A DNA stretch of 58,028 bases from an uncultured Oscillospiraceae bacterium. GTDB lineage: Bacteria; Bacillota; Clostridia; Oscillospirales; Oscillospiraceae. The position numbers and the translations under genes were made by a program. This document shows positions 18,726 through 27,058 of this stretch, piece by piece; within the stretch, counting starts at the first letter, position 1; each line of letters starts with the position of its first letter. The notes under the pieces are model-generated. The model saw only the letters and a program-made list of their open reading frames with translations, had not been told where the DNA came from and did not search any database. The DNA lies in assembly GCA_910584045.1 (NCBI GenBank), contig CAJTYO010000015.1:1-58028 (forward strand), read 5' to 3'.

Positions 18726-18739
18726 ATACTTTTTCTTGA
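18726..18739 (+). repeat. Dispersed repeat ATACTTTTTCTTGA, copy 1
   Basis: The 14-mer ATACTTTTTCTTGA occurs here and at 43508 and 48818, all in the same orientation and all outside genes. In this copy the following bases AAAGAAAAGTA form an imperfect inverted partner, so the copy can fold into a hairpin. It lies just upstream of yicC. Confidence 0.6.
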
Positions 18740-18856
18740 AAGAAAAGTACCAAAAGAACTTTAACTAGAGACTAAAGTTATTGCTATTCCAGAATTTCTG
18801 CCCATCTGAGCCGCCATAGGCGGGCCACAGGTGACGTTATTATTGGGGAATAGCAT

Positions 18857-18880
18857 GATAACATACAGCGGATGTTATCA
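18857..18880. repeat. Inverted repeat at the end of the J-domain gene
   Basis: A 9-base-pair stem (18856-18864 with 18872-18880) and a 7-base loop overlaps the stop codon of the J-domain gene. There is no T-run on the minus strand, so it may be an RNA-stabilising hairpin rather than an intrinsic terminator. Confidence 0.45.
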
Positions 18881-19498
18881 ACAGCAGAAAAAGTGCATCC
18901 CGCCGCCCAGGCACAGATTGCACATAAAATAGGTACATCCCAACCGGAGACACATGTTGTCCCCCCCGCAGCCAGAGGTAAAGACCTCGTACCCCTCGGG
19001 GCGATAGCCCTCCCGGTTGTTCTCTACAAAATTGAGCGCCTGCCGGTACTCCCCGTTGGCCGGTTCCATTTGACATGCGGTCTGATAATACCGCCGCGCC
19101 TCGTCCACCCACCCTCGGCGGTAGCAGACGGTTCCCTTCAAAAAGTTCCACTCCCCGCTGCGCTCCGCCATCCGGTCCAGCAGCTGCTCCGCCATACCTA
19201 AGTCGTTGCGGTTAATGGCCATACGCACCTGCTGGAAGGCGGGACTTCCCGTCTCCCGCCGCTGGTACTGATAGCCCTGCTGGGCGTAGGCTCCACCGGC
19301 GCTGCGTCCGTTGCGCTCCTTCTGGATGGCGTCGTAAGCGGCGTTGATCTCCTTCATTTTCTCTTGAGCCAGATCAGCCAGGGGATTGTCATGATAGTTG
19401 TCCGGGTGGTATTTCCTGGCCAGCTCCCGATAGGCCTTCTTAACCTCCTCATCGGTAGCGGTGTTGGGGATATGCAGGACTTCATACGGGTCGGTCAT
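18878..19498 (-). CDS. J-domain protein with C-terminal Cys-rich tail
   Basis: 206 residues. Residues 1-65 are a J domain (DPYEVLHIP, AYRELARKYHPDNY with the HPD motif). The middle is helical and TPR-like (MAINRNDLGMAEQLLDRMAE, WNFLKGTVCYRRGWVDEARR). The last 35 residues hold seven Cys, ending in FCC, plus hydrophobic residues, suggesting metal or membrane association. It should stimulate DnaK on a specific client. It overlaps the DUF5685 gene by 4 bases, implying a shared function. Confidence 0.88.
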   Translation of the reverse strand: MTDPYEVLHIPNTATDEEVKKAYRELARKYHPDNYHDNPLADLAQEKMKEINAAYDAIQKERNGRSAGGAYAQQGYQYQRRETGSPAFQQVRMAINRNDLGMAEQLLDRMAERSGEWNFLKGTVCYRRGWVDEARRYYQTACQMEPANGEYRQALNFVENNREGYRPEGYEVFTSGCGGDNMCLRLGCTYFMCNLCLGGGMHFFCC

Positions 19499-20394
19499 AG
19501 CTGCTCCTTGTTCCTGCCGGTGAAGCGGAATACCGTATCACCGGTTTGAAATGTTCCCTCTAAAACGGCTCTCCCCACAAGAAAGAGACCTTCGTATACC
19601 GTCGCCTGAATGATGGAACTCCACACGCCGAAGTCCCACAGTTCATAGGCCGCCGCCATCAGGCGAATGGAGTGGTCCAGAGACACCACCAGCCCCTCCC
19701 GGGCCTCCTCCGTCAGCTCACCCCTGTTCAGGGAGAAGCGGCACAGGAGCGGGTTGTAGCTGCCATGGGCGAAATCCTCTGCCAGATCGTCGGCGGCATC
19801 CACCAGGTAGATCCACCGGCCCAAATGGTACAAAAGCTGCCCCAAAACCCGCTGCTTCACCGGGTTTTCCACCTCCGCCGCCGCAGCGGAGAGGAGACGG
19901 GCAAAGGCATCTGCCGGCTCGTCCAGGGAGGGACAGTGCGCCCGCTCCATCTGCCCTAGCGCTTCCAAATGTAGTCGGGCAGCCGCGTCAAAAGCTGGCC
20001 GGCGCTCCCTGGCCCGCCGGTAGGCGCGCCCCAGTGCCAAAGAGGCGGTCCGGTGCTTCCACTTGCCCCCCCCAGGGTCCGACAGCGCATCCCGCAGCTG
20101 CCACCATGTGAGGATCATGCTCTCGTCCGCCGCCAGTTCGAGGGCCTCGTTCCCAAGGAAATAGCCCCGCTTCTCAAAGGGATGGGCTATGCAGCTCCGG
20201 CGGCACGCCTCCGTCCCCCCGCTCTCCGGCCAGAGCAGCAGGGCTAAAAAAGCAAAATCGTAATTCAGAATGAACCGGGCCGCCTGTCCATATCGCTCCC
20301 CCAAAACCCGGCACAGCCCGCAGTACACGCCGCCGAAGCGGGCCTTGTCCTCCTTCGTCAGGCGGGCCAGGGAGGGCCGTACGTAACCGAACAT
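19495..20394 (-). CDS. DUF5685 family protein
   Basis: 299 residues starting MFGYVRPSLARLTKED, with the characteristic YCGLCRVLGERYG motif and a long helical body (e.g. YLVDAADDLAEDFAHGSYNP). These Asp-rich DD..D segments recall all-alpha prenyltransferase-like folds, but I do not assign an activity. The family is uncharacterised. It is coupled to the J-domain gene by an ATGA overlap. Confidence 0.85.
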   Translation of the reverse strand: MFGYVRPSLARLTKEDKARFGGVYCGLCRVLGERYGQAARFILNYDFAFLALLLWPESGGTEACRRSCIAHPFEKRGYFLGNEALELAADESMILTWWQLRDALSDPGGGKWKHRTASLALGRAYRRARERRPAFDAAARLHLEALGQMERAHCPSLDEPADAFARLLSAAAAEVENPVKQRVLGQLLYHLGRWIYLVDAADDLAEDFAHGSYNPLLCRFSLNRGELTEEAREGLVVSLDHSIRLMAAAYELWDFGVWSSIIQATVYEGLFLVGRAVLEGTFQTGDTVFRFTGRNKEQL

Positions 20395-20399
20395 CGCGC

Positions 20400-20807
20400 C
20401 TACAGCCTCCTGGCGATCCGGTAGGATATGCCCGCCCGCCGCTGCACCGCCCGATCACATAGCACCGCTACAACAAGCCCCAGCGCGAACCCTATTCCTC
20501 CGCAGAGATACCGGCCCGGCTCCGTCAGAGAGACCGGCAGCAGATAACCCAACAGGAACAGGACCACCGGCAGGCCGTACACAAGCGCCGCAATACCCAC
20601 CACGCGTCCGCCGCTGCACACCTCCACCCGATCCCCCAGGCATACGGGAATGTCACTGCTGGCCCGGATCACTAAATCGGCAGCCCGTCCCGCACAGCGG
20701 CCACAGCCGTCGCAGCTGTGGCCGCAGGCGGTCTGCCGGACCACGGTCAACTCCACCAATCCGCCGGGCGCGTCAGGGAGCGCAGTGACGGTAGCGGTCT
20801 GTGTCAT
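20400..20807 (-). CDS. RseC/SoxR-reducing-system family membrane protein
   Basis: 135 residues. The N-terminal domain has the Cys motif CGHSCDGCGRC (CX3CX2CX2C) typical of RseC/RsxC-associated proteins; a beta-rich region and two hydrophobic helices follow (VVGIAALVYGLPVVLFLLGY and YLCGGIGFALGLVVAVLC). In other bacteria such proteins act with the Rnf/Rsx redox complex; no rnf gene is in the window. It sits just after cdaR. Confidence 0.85.
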   Translation of the reverse strand: MTQTATVTALPDAPGGLVELTVVRQTACGHSCDGCGRCAGRAADLVIRASSDIPVCLGDRVEVCSGGRVVGIAALVYGLPVVLFLLGYLLPVSLTEPGRYLCGGIGFALGLVVAVLCDRAVQRRAGISYRIARRL

Positions 20808-20819
20808 ATCTGCGCCTCC

Positions 20820-22055
20820 TTAACTGGAAATGATTTTGCCAGTGACAGTGTAGGCGCCAACGGCGCCCACCTCGCTGTAGCCGTCCACATAGACGATAGC
20901 TCCGGAATGGACCGTGCCGTCCGTGGCGACCTCACGTAAATCCACCACAATACGCACATCCTCCTCCGTAACCTGGGCCAAATCCTCGGCGGGACCACGC
21001 AAAAGCACATCAACAGCTGTGGTAACCCGGTCGAACCGCTGGCTCTCGCTCAAACCGATAGGAGAAATATTGGTCACCGTAAAGCCTCTGGTTTCCAACC
21101 CCTTATACTTGATAGTGAGATGGGTCGTCTTATAACCGCTGACGTTCTCACATCCGGCAGGCAGCTTGATATCCAGATCATCGTCATAATCGGTGTAATA
21201 CGCACTCAGATCCAGCTCACCCAGGACAATCTCGTCGATCGTAGCCAAGCTCAGAGGATCTCCGGCCACGGTGATGGTGCTCGGCTCCAAAGTGCACTCC
21301 GTATTGGCCTTCCGAGACCCGGGGGCCTCCTTATACTTGACGACCAGGGGCAGTTCCTTCATCATATACACTGGGACTGTCACATTCACCCGCTGATCGG
21401 ATACGCGCACGTCCGGGTCCTCGATCACATTGCCATCGCTGTCCAGCAGCTCATATTCATAATCCTGCTGGATCGTCCCGTTGGCGCCGGTGATGTCTAC
21501 CGTCACCCGGGCGGATGCCACCTCGTCCACGCTGTCCTGAAGCCCGCTGAGGGTAAGGACGGCGGGGTCGGACACTATAGCCTCGGCAGTGTAGAGGTAG
21601 GGATCAGATACCTCTCCCACCGGATTCACGCTGACCGGTACCTCCTTGGCGTACAGCGTGGTGACCCGAACAGTGAGAGTCCCGGGCGTCTTTCTCTCCA
21701 CCGTGATATCGCCGTCGTTTACATTGTCCGGCGTGATCACCTGATAGGTCTTGCTGTAGGGGCCTACGGCATTGATATCGGTCAGGTTGACCTCAGCCCG
21801 AAGATCCTTGGTCCGCAGATTGGAGATCACCAGCCGAGGCCCCCGGAGCTTCACGGTCACTGTGGCGTCCTCTCCGTCAGCCAGCATAAGGCCCCGGCTG
21901 GGCAGGGTATCCTCCGCTCCGATAAATTCGACAGGTATATTAGTAAATTCCCGGGTAATGGTGTTCTCCTGGGCGGCATCCACAAACAGCCAGAAGACAA
22001 CAGCCAATAGAAGACTCAGTATGATGTAGAGGATTTTATTGGCTTTCTCACTCAT
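20820..22055 (-). CDS. cdaR: CdaR, YbbR-domain regulator of diadenylate cyclase
   Basis: 411 residues from the ATG at 22055, overlapping the cdaA stop by 8 bases; a GTG four codons earlier is possible. The N-terminal membrane helix (ILYIILSLLLAVVFWLFVDA) is followed by about four extracytoplasmic YbbR-type beta repeats (e.g. VTVKLRGPRLVISNL and VDVLLRGPAEDLAQV). CdaR binds CdaA at the membrane and tunes c-di-AMP synthesis. glmM, the usual third gene, does not follow. Confidence 0.93.
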   Translation of the reverse strand: MSEKANKILYIILSLLLAVVFWLFVDAAQENTITREFTNIPVEFIGAEDTLPSRGLMLADGEDATVTVKLRGPRLVISNLRTKDLRAEVNLTDINAVGPYSKTYQVITPDNVNDGDITVERKTPGTLTVRVTTLYAKEVPVSVNPVGEVSDPYLYTAEAIVSDPAVLTLSGLQDSVDEVASARVTVDITGANGTIQQDYEYELLDSDGNVIEDPDVRVSDQRVNVTVPVYMMKELPLVVKYKEAPGSRKANTECTLEPSTITVAGDPLSLATIDEIVLGELDLSAYYTDYDDDLDIKLPAGCENVSGYKTTHLTIKYKGLETRGFTVTNISPIGLSESQRFDRVTTAVDVLLRGPAEDLAQVTEEDVRIVVDLREVATDGTVHSGAIVYVDGYSEVGAVGAYTVTGKIISS

Positions 22056-22950
22056 CTGCTTTTCCACCGTCCTTCTTTTCCTTTGCCAGCAGGCTTGTCA
22101 GGCTCTTGCGCCTCTTTCCCTTCTCCTCGTCGACCTCCTCCTGTGGCAGCAGCTCGTTGCGCAGCAGCTGCTCCAAAGTCTCTGTCATCAAATGCCGTTT
22201 GAGCATCCCGCCCACAGCCACAGAGATGGAGCCCGTCTCCTCGCTGACCAGCACCACTACAGCATCCGAATTCTCGCTCATGCCGATCCCCGCCCTGTGG
22301 CGCATTCCCAGGTCACGGCTCAGGTTCACATTCTTGCTCAGTGGAAGCATACAGCCAGCGCCCAGCACCCGGCCCTCCCGGATGAGCACCGCGCCGTCGT
22401 GCATCGGGGCCTTGACAAAGAAGATGTTCTTCAAAAGCTCGCTGGAAACCTCCGCATCCAGCTTGGTGCCGCTGCGCAGGTGCTCGTCCAGCTGGTTGTG
22501 GCGCTCAAAGACGATTAACGCGCCAGTGCGGGACTTGCTCATATCTCCGCAGGCCGACACTGTCTGGCTGATCGCCCCCTCAATGATATGGCGGTCCACC
22601 TGGGGCTTGGAAAAAATCTGAAGGAAGGGCAGCCGGCTGCTGCCCACCTGCTCCAGCACCCGGCGAATCTCCGGCTGGAACAACACCAGCAAGGCCACAA
22701 TGCCCCACTCTACAATCTTATTGAGCACAAAGTACAGCGTTGGCATTCTGTCCGTAGACAGCCACAGAGCGACGATAACCACCAGCACTCCCTTGATGAG
22801 CCGGGAGGAGTTGGTCTTCCGCACCACCAGCAGCAGCCGGTAGATCAGATAGGCGATGATCAGGATGTCCAGCACATCCCAGAGCTGCAGGGACATGGCA
22901 AAGTTTCTGAGCCGGTAGGCCAGATTTGTCAATACTTCTGTGACGTCCAT
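22048..22950 (-). CDS. cdaA: Diadenylate cyclase CdaA
   Basis: 300 residues. Three N-terminal membrane helices (about residues 20-100) precede the DisA_N cyclase domain with MHDGAVLI (DGA motif) and RHRAGIGMSE (RHR motif), which bind ATP and metal. It makes c-di-AMP from two ATP, controlling potassium, osmotic balance and wall homeostasis. Its start has a GGAGGG site, and a sigma-A promoter is visible 40 bases upstream. Confidence 0.96.
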   Translation of the reverse strand: MDVTEVLTNLAYRLRNFAMSLQLWDVLDILIIAYLIYRLLLVVRKTNSSRLIKGVLVVIVALWLSTDRMPTLYFVLNKIVEWGIVALLVLFQPEIRRVLEQVGSSRLPFLQIFSKPQVDRHIIEGAISQTVSACGDMSKSRTGALIVFERHNQLDEHLRSGTKLDAEVSSELLKNIFFVKAPMHDGAVLIREGRVLGAGCMLPLSKNVNLSRDLGMRHRAGIGMSENSDAVVVLVSEETGSISVAVGGMLKRHLMTETLEQLLRNELLPQEEVDEEKGKRRKSLTSLLAKEKKDGGKADE

Positions 22951-22990
22951 GGCTTCCCTCCAATGATAAAGAATCCCACAAGTAGGTTAC

Positions 22991-23019
22991 ATTTTACTCT
23001 AAATCCGGGAAAAAAGCAA
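22991..23019 (-). promoter_or_regulatory. Sigma-A promoter for cdaA-cdaR
   Basis: Reading the minus strand: -35 TTGCTT (23014-23019), 17-base spacer, -10 TAAAAT (22991-22996), about 40 bases before the cdaA start. Confidence 0.7.
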
Positions 23020-23155
23020 CAAATTATCGCTGGGATTTTTTCCGAATTTCCACGCAGATCATGTCGATTGTCACTTTTTCCTAGAAATACTATGAAAAAG
23101 GCAAATGTATCTCAAAAACTGAAAACAAATCCCATATAATATTTACAAAAAGTTT

Positions 23156-23186
23156 ATACGGGACGCGCCGTCGGCGCGTCCCGTAT
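23156..23186 (-). terminator. Terminator after the cysteine desulfurase gene
   Basis: A perfect 31-base palindrome (15-base arms, centre 23171) lies just after the stop at 23202 and is followed on the minus strand by a T-rich stretch (AAACTTTTTG). Confidence 0.85.
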
Positions 23187-23201
23187 ACCGGAGCTATTGC
23201 C

Positions 23202-24308
23202 TTACAGCAGCCGCAGCACCGCCTCCGCCTCCTCAGGCGTATTAAAAGCGGATGCAGAAAACCGCAGTGTGCCGGTCTCCTCTGTACCCACAGTGCGGTG
23301 GGCCAGCGGCGCACAGTGGAGTCCCGCCCGCACGGCTACCCCCTGCTCTGCCAGACGGTCGGCCAGGATCTCCGGCGGCATTCGAAGAGGCAGGACGCTC
23401 AGTACGGAGCCCTCCCCCACCGGATCGGCGAAAACCCGAAAGTCCTCCCGCCCCGACAGTCCCTCCGCCAGGGTCCGAATGACTGCGCTTTCCCGCCGCC
23501 GGATGGCCTCCAGTCCCCTGGTGCGGACAAACTGCAGGCCTGCCAGCAGACCCGCTGCTCCGTGGACATTCTGCGTACCAGGCTCCAGGCGGTCCGGCAG
23601 AAAGTCCGGCATCTCCTGCTGCCTTGACAGGCTGCCAGTACCGCCCGACAGCAGAGGCCGTGGCATCTGTCCCTCTCCGCACAGAAGAAGCCCCGTGCCC
23701 TGAGGACCATAGAGGCCCTTGTGTCCCGGCATAGCGATATAGGCCGCCCCCCACCGGCGCAGGCTCACCGGCTGAATACCAGCGGATTGGGAGGCATCCA
23801 CGATGAGGGGCGTCCCCCTCTCCCGGCACAGATCGGCAATGCCATCCATAGGCAGGGTATAGCCGAAAACGTTGGAGGTGTGGGTGCAGATCACCGCCCG
23901 CACACGCCCGTCCAACGCCCGGCGGAACCCCTCCAGCATCTGTTCCGAATCAAAGAGCCTGCCGTTGACAATCCGGCAGGACACATTCCCCAGCACATGG
24001 AGGGGCCGGGTGACGGCATTGTGTTCATATCCGGAGATCGCCACCGTATCTCCCGATGACACCACGCTGTTGATGGCAATGTTCAAACCATGGGTCGCAC
24101 TGCTGGTCAGGATGACGTTCTCTGGTTGGGATACGTCGAACAGCTCCGCCGCCTCCGTCCGGCAGCGAAGCATCAAATCCGCCGCAAGCCGGGCGGCAGG
24201 GTGGTCCCCTCGTCCTGGGGTAGTCATGGTGCCGATCGCGTCCGCCACCGCCGCCGGCACGGAGGCCGGCTTCTGCAGCGTGGTGGCCGCACTGTCAAAG
24301 TAGATCAT
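23202..24308 (-). CDS. Class V aminotransferase/cysteine desulfurase family protein
   Basis: 368 residues from the ATG at 24308, which has AGGAGG 7 bases before it. It starts MIYFDSAATTLQKP, has the PLP Lys in PGHKGLYGPQGTG, and the loop Cys in GLHCAPLAHRTVGT. This is the single-gene CsdA-like type that often lacks isc/suf genes beside it. It likely releases sulfur or selenium from Cys or selenocysteine. The DUF3343 gene directly upstream fits a sulfur/selenium carrier role. Confidence 0.92.
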   Translation of the reverse strand: MIYFDSAATTLQKPASVPAAVADAIGTMTTPGRGDHPAARLAADLMLRCRTEAAELFDVSQPENVILTSSATHGLNIAINSVVSSGDTVAISGYEHNAVTRPLHVLGNVSCRIVNGRLFDSEQMLEGFRRALDGRVRAVICTHTSNVFGYTLPMDGIADLCRERGTPLIVDASQSAGIQPVSLRRWGAAYIAMPGHKGLYGPQGTGLLLCGEGQMPRPLLSGGTGSLSRQQEMPDFLPDRLEPGTQNVHGAAGLLAGLQFVRTRGLEAIRRRESAVIRTLAEGLSGREDFRVFADPVGEGSVLSVLPLRMPPEILADRLAEQGVAVRAGLHCAPLAHRTVGTEETGTLRFSASAFNTPEEAEAVLRLL

Positions 24309-24434
24309 CGCGCTTCCTCCTGGCAATATGATTTCTTGATATAAAGCTGTCTTATGTCACCGTGCGGCAATACGGGAATCCCCTGGCAGTGCGCATTAGG
24401 CCGCCGCCAGAGCGGCGGCGGCCCAACTTATAAC

Positions 24435-24689
24435 TTATATTGTAATTTCGCTGAACGATCCATCGCTTCCCGCGAAAAATGCACGCATCGGCGCGAGGCC
24501 ATCGCTCCGCAGCCGTTCCAGGGCGGGGGGGAGATCCCTCTCGCCGATCCGGACCGCGTAACTGCAGCCCCTGTCGGTCAGCCCCATGGGCGGCCGGAAG
24601 AACCGGACAGTGATGCCCGCCCTCTCCAACGTGCGGCTCATGCGCTGGGCATGGGTGATGGAGCGGCTCAGCAGCAGATAATACGGCAA
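24435..24689 (-). CDS. DUF3343 putative Se/S carrier-like protein
   Basis: 84 residues matching the DUF3343 fold: YYLLLSRSITHAQRMSRTLERAG followed by FFRPPMGLTDRGCSYAVRI, which contains the conserved Cys that may carry persulfide or selenide. It is transcribed in the same direction as the desulfurase and 126 bases upstream of it. Function is inferred from neighbourhood; the family is not well characterised. Confidence 0.82.
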   Translation of the reverse strand: MPYYLLLSRSITHAQRMSRTLERAGITVRFFRPPMGLTDRGCSYAVRIGERDLPPALERLRSDGLAPMRAFFAGSDGSFSEITI

Positions 24690-24774
24690 TGCAACCGCCT
24701 CCCGTCATCAATATATGTCCTGACGGCGGCAGCTGTTCCATTGCCGCATCTGGCGACTGGGGAACCACACGGAG

Positions 24775-24805
24775 AAACCCCTCCCGGAGACCCCGGGAGG
24801 GGTTT
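24775..24805 (-). terminator. Terminator after the ispD-ispF-orf124 transcript
   Basis: A 13-base-pair GC-rich stem (24775-24787 with 24793-24805) and 5-base loop lies 17 bases after the stop of the 124-residue gene. The minus-strand arm ends in TTT only, so efficiency may be moderate. Confidence 0.7.
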
Positions 24806-24822
24806 GGAAGACGCGTCATAGT

Positions 24823-25197
24823 CTACAAATAAACTTGATACAGCTTGACAGTACATTTAGACGGATTGCCACCGTCATAGAAGACAGATACTGGCTCCCC
24901 TTTATTGGGGCACCTCAAATAAAAATTGACGCATCGTCTTCCATGATACAACAGCCCATTAACAGAATATGAAAAATAAATGATATGCGGAAACATTGCG
25001 CCATCGTTTGGGTGAAGCCGGGCGCACTTTGTATTGATCTTTATCCACCAGCAGGTTTTTACCGCGGTAATTGTACCATTCGCTCGGTTATTCTGCGAAA
25101 TAATTTTTTGATTCTCCTGACTGCATTTCTTCTTTCCTATGGGAAATACAGTTAAAAAACTCATTTTTACCTCTGCAAGAGCCTTCAATATACCCAT
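24823..25197 (-). CDS. Small DUF3592-like protein, AT-rich gene
   Basis: 124 residues with a good GGAGGG ribosome site. The middle and C-terminus read like the DUF3592 pattern (IIYFSYSVNGLLYHGRR followed by a glycine turn and VSVFYDGGNPSKC), a small beta domain often near membranes. The N-terminal half is basic and not clearly hydrophobic. Base composition is clearly more AT-rich than the ispF and DUF3343 genes around it, suggesting separate origin. Function unknown. Confidence 0.65.
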   Translation of the reverse strand: MGILKALAEVKMSFLTVFPIGKKKCSQENQKIISQNNRANGTITAVKTCWWIKINTKCARLHPNDGAMFPHIIYFSYSVNGLLYHGRRCVNFYLRCPNKGEPVSVFYDGGNPSKCTVKLYQVYL

Positions 25198-25217
25198 ATG
25201 CTCCCTCCAAAAGTCCG

Positions 25218-25700
25218 TTACTCCGCAAAAATCAACGCAGCCGCCAGCGCAGACATACCGGATCCGTCTCCAGTAAATCCCAAGCCCTCCTCGGTAGTGG
25301 CTTTCACGCTCACCGCGTTTAAAGCTATACGCAGATCCTCCGCGATGTTCCGGCGTATCTGCGGCACATAGGGTGAAATCCTCGGTCTCTGTGCAATAAG
25401 CGTAACGTCCACATTCCCGATGGTGAAGTGGTTTTCTGCCAGGAACGCCCGTACCTGCCGCAGCAGGACGCGGCTGTCCGCTCCCCGGTAGCGCTCATCG
25501 CTGTCCGGGAACAAACGGCCAATGTCCCCCAGCGCCGCCGCCCCAAGCAAGGCGTCCATCAGCGCGTGGAGCAGTACATCCGCATCGGAGTGCCCCAGCA
25601 GGCCCCGCTCCCATGGGATCGTTACCCCGCCCAGAACCAGCGGCCTGCCCTCCGCCAGGCGGTGGACATCATACCCATGACCAATCCGCGGAATGCTCAT
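25218..25700 (-). CDS. ispF: 2-C-methyl-D-erythritol 2,4-cyclodiphosphate synthase
   Basis: 160 residues, the normal size. It shows the metal site GHGYDVHRL, the LGHSDADVLLHALMDALLGAA segment in parts (GHSDADVLLH), DIGRLFPDSDERY, and ATTEEGLGFTG near the C-terminus. It performs the fifth step of the MEP isoprenoid pathway. It overlaps the ispD stop by 4 bases. Confidence 0.97.
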   Translation of the reverse strand: MSIPRIGHGYDVHRLAEGRPLVLGGVTIPWERGLLGHSDADVLLHALMDALLGAAALGDIGRLFPDSDERYRGADSRVLLRQVRAFLAENHFTIGNVDVTLIAQRPRISPYVPQIRRNIAEDLRIALNAVSVKATTEEGLGFTGDGSGMSALAAALIFAE

Positions 25701-26437
25701 GGCTGGACCTCCCTCTGACGGAAAAGCTCGGCCGCTAGAAGCATATCCTCCGGCGTAGTGATTTTGATATTTTCGTAGGAACCATCTGTTAAGTATATTT
25801 CCTTGCCAAGCTTTTCCACTGCGGAACAGTCGTCCGTACAGCTATCACCAGACGCCCGGGCCTGCTCCATGGCCGCCCGCAGCAAGGCCGCATCAAAAAC
25901 CTGGGGCGTTTGAATGGCACGCAGACCGTCCCGCGGAGGCGTGCTCTCCACCCTGCCGTCTCGGACCGTTTTAATGGTGTCCTTCACTGGCACAGCAGGG
26001 ACAGCGGCGTTGGTGCGGTGGGCCAGGGCAATGGTGCGGTCGATCAGCTCCGCCGAGGCCAGGGGCCTCGCCCCATCGTGGACCGCCAGAAAAGCCGCGT
26101 CCTCCCGGCACTCCAAGGATGCCAAATACACGGATTCCAGCCGATTCTCTCCCCCACGGATGATCTTCACCGGCTTTGAGATACCATAGATTTTGCACAG
26201 ATCGCCCACCGCCAGCAGGTCCTCCTCTCTGGAGGCCACCACAATCTCATCCACCAGCTCCGCCTCATTGACCGCCAGCAGCGTGCGGACCAGAACAGGA
26301 ACACCGTCAATGGGCAGCAGCAACTTGTTCTCCCCGCCCATCCGTCTGGAAGAGCCGGCAGCAGCCACGATCATGCTGCAAAATGGGTGTGTCTCACGGT
26401 CCCGCCTGCGAAACAGCTTTGATAAGAATTTCTTCAC
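25697..26437 (-). CDS. ispD: 2-C-methyl-D-erythritol 4-phosphate cytidylyltransferase
   Basis: 246 residues. After a basic N-terminal extension of about 20 residues (KKFLSKLFRRRDRETHPF) comes the nucleotidyltransferase signature IVAAAGSSRRMGGENKLLLPI, then VHDGARPLASAELI and AVPVKDTIK. It makes CDP-ME in the MEP pathway. The basic extension is unusual for IspD. It starts 2 bases after the carD stop. Confidence 0.95.
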   Translation of the reverse strand: MKKFLSKLFRRRDRETHPFCSMIVAAAGSSRRMGGENKLLLPIDGVPVLVRTLLAVNEAELVDEIVVASREEDLLAVGDLCKIYGISKPVKIIRGGENRLESVYLASLECREDAAFLAVHDGARPLASAELIDRTIALAHRTNAAVPAVPVKDTIKTVRDGRVESTPPRDGLRAIQTPQVFDAALLRAAMEQARASGDSCTDDCSAVEKLGKEIYLTDGSYENIKITTPEDMLLAAELFRQREVQP

Positions 26438-26439
26438 AC

Positions 26440-26928
26440 CTACGTGCCTCCTGCGATCGCTACCTCGACCTGACGCTCCAGGTCGTCGAAATTTTCCCCA
26501 GTGGACAGCGCCATCTCGGAGAGCAGAATCTGTTTTGCTGTACGCAGCATTTTTCTCTCCCCAGTGGACAGACCGCGCTCGCTATCCCGATGGAGCAGTC
26601 CCTTTATCACCCGGGCCACCTCGTAGAGGTCGCCGCTCTTCAGCTTCTCCATGTTCTCCCGATAGCGCTGGTTCCAGCTGCCAGTAAACCGCTCCACCTC
26701 CAGCGCGGACAGGTCGCACAGCAGCTTTCTAATCCGGTTGTTCTCCCATATACCCCGCAGCCCGGAGGCCTCGCTGGTCATGGTCGGGATCTTCAGCGTC
26801 AGTCCTCCCGCAGGCATACGGAACACATAGTAGTCCTGTTTGGCGCCTGCCACCGTCTCCGTTACGATTCCATCGATGATCCCCGCCCCATGCATGGGAT
26901 GGGCCACCTTGTCCCCTACGCAAAACAT
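26440..26928 (-). CDS. CarD family transcriptional regulator
   Basis: 162 residues from the ATG at 26928, which follows AAGGAGGG; the frame is open further upstream without a ribosome site. The N-terminal RNA-polymerase-interacting Tudor-like domain starts MFCVGDKVAHPMHGAGIIDGI and a helical C-terminal DNA-binding domain follows (NQRYRENMEKLKSGDLYEVA). CarD proteins stabilise promoter open complexes. It heads the ispDF operon. Confidence 0.93.
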   Translation of the reverse strand: MFCVGDKVAHPMHGAGIIDGIVTETVAGAKQDYYVFRMPAGGLTLKIPTMTSEASGLRGIWENNRIRKLLCDLSALEVERFTGSWNQRYRENMEKLKSGDLYEVARVIKGLLHRDSERGLSTGERKMLRTAKQILLSEMALSTGENFDDLERQVEVAIAGGT

Positions 26929-26989
26929 ACTCTTCCCTCCTTTTCCGCCGTCACATCTCGTTCCATGGTGCATTGTTATCCATATTTCT

Positions 26990-27018
26990 AGTTTACACCA
27001 TTTTTTTTGAGATTTCAA
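26990..27018 (-). promoter_or_regulatory. Sigma-A promoter for carD-ispD-ispF
   Basis: On the minus strand: -35 TTGAAA (27013-27018), 17-base spacer, -10 TAAACT (26990-26995), about 60 bases before the carD start. Confidence 0.75.
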
Positions 27019-27058
27019 GGGGAATATGTAAACTTATGCAGTGCGGGACGCAAATGGA

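Noticed and set aside
24352..24821. Overlapping plus- and minus-strand frames around the DUF3343 gene
   Set aside because: Low-complexity, Pro/Arg/Gly-rich shadows in a GC-rich stretch without ribosome sites.
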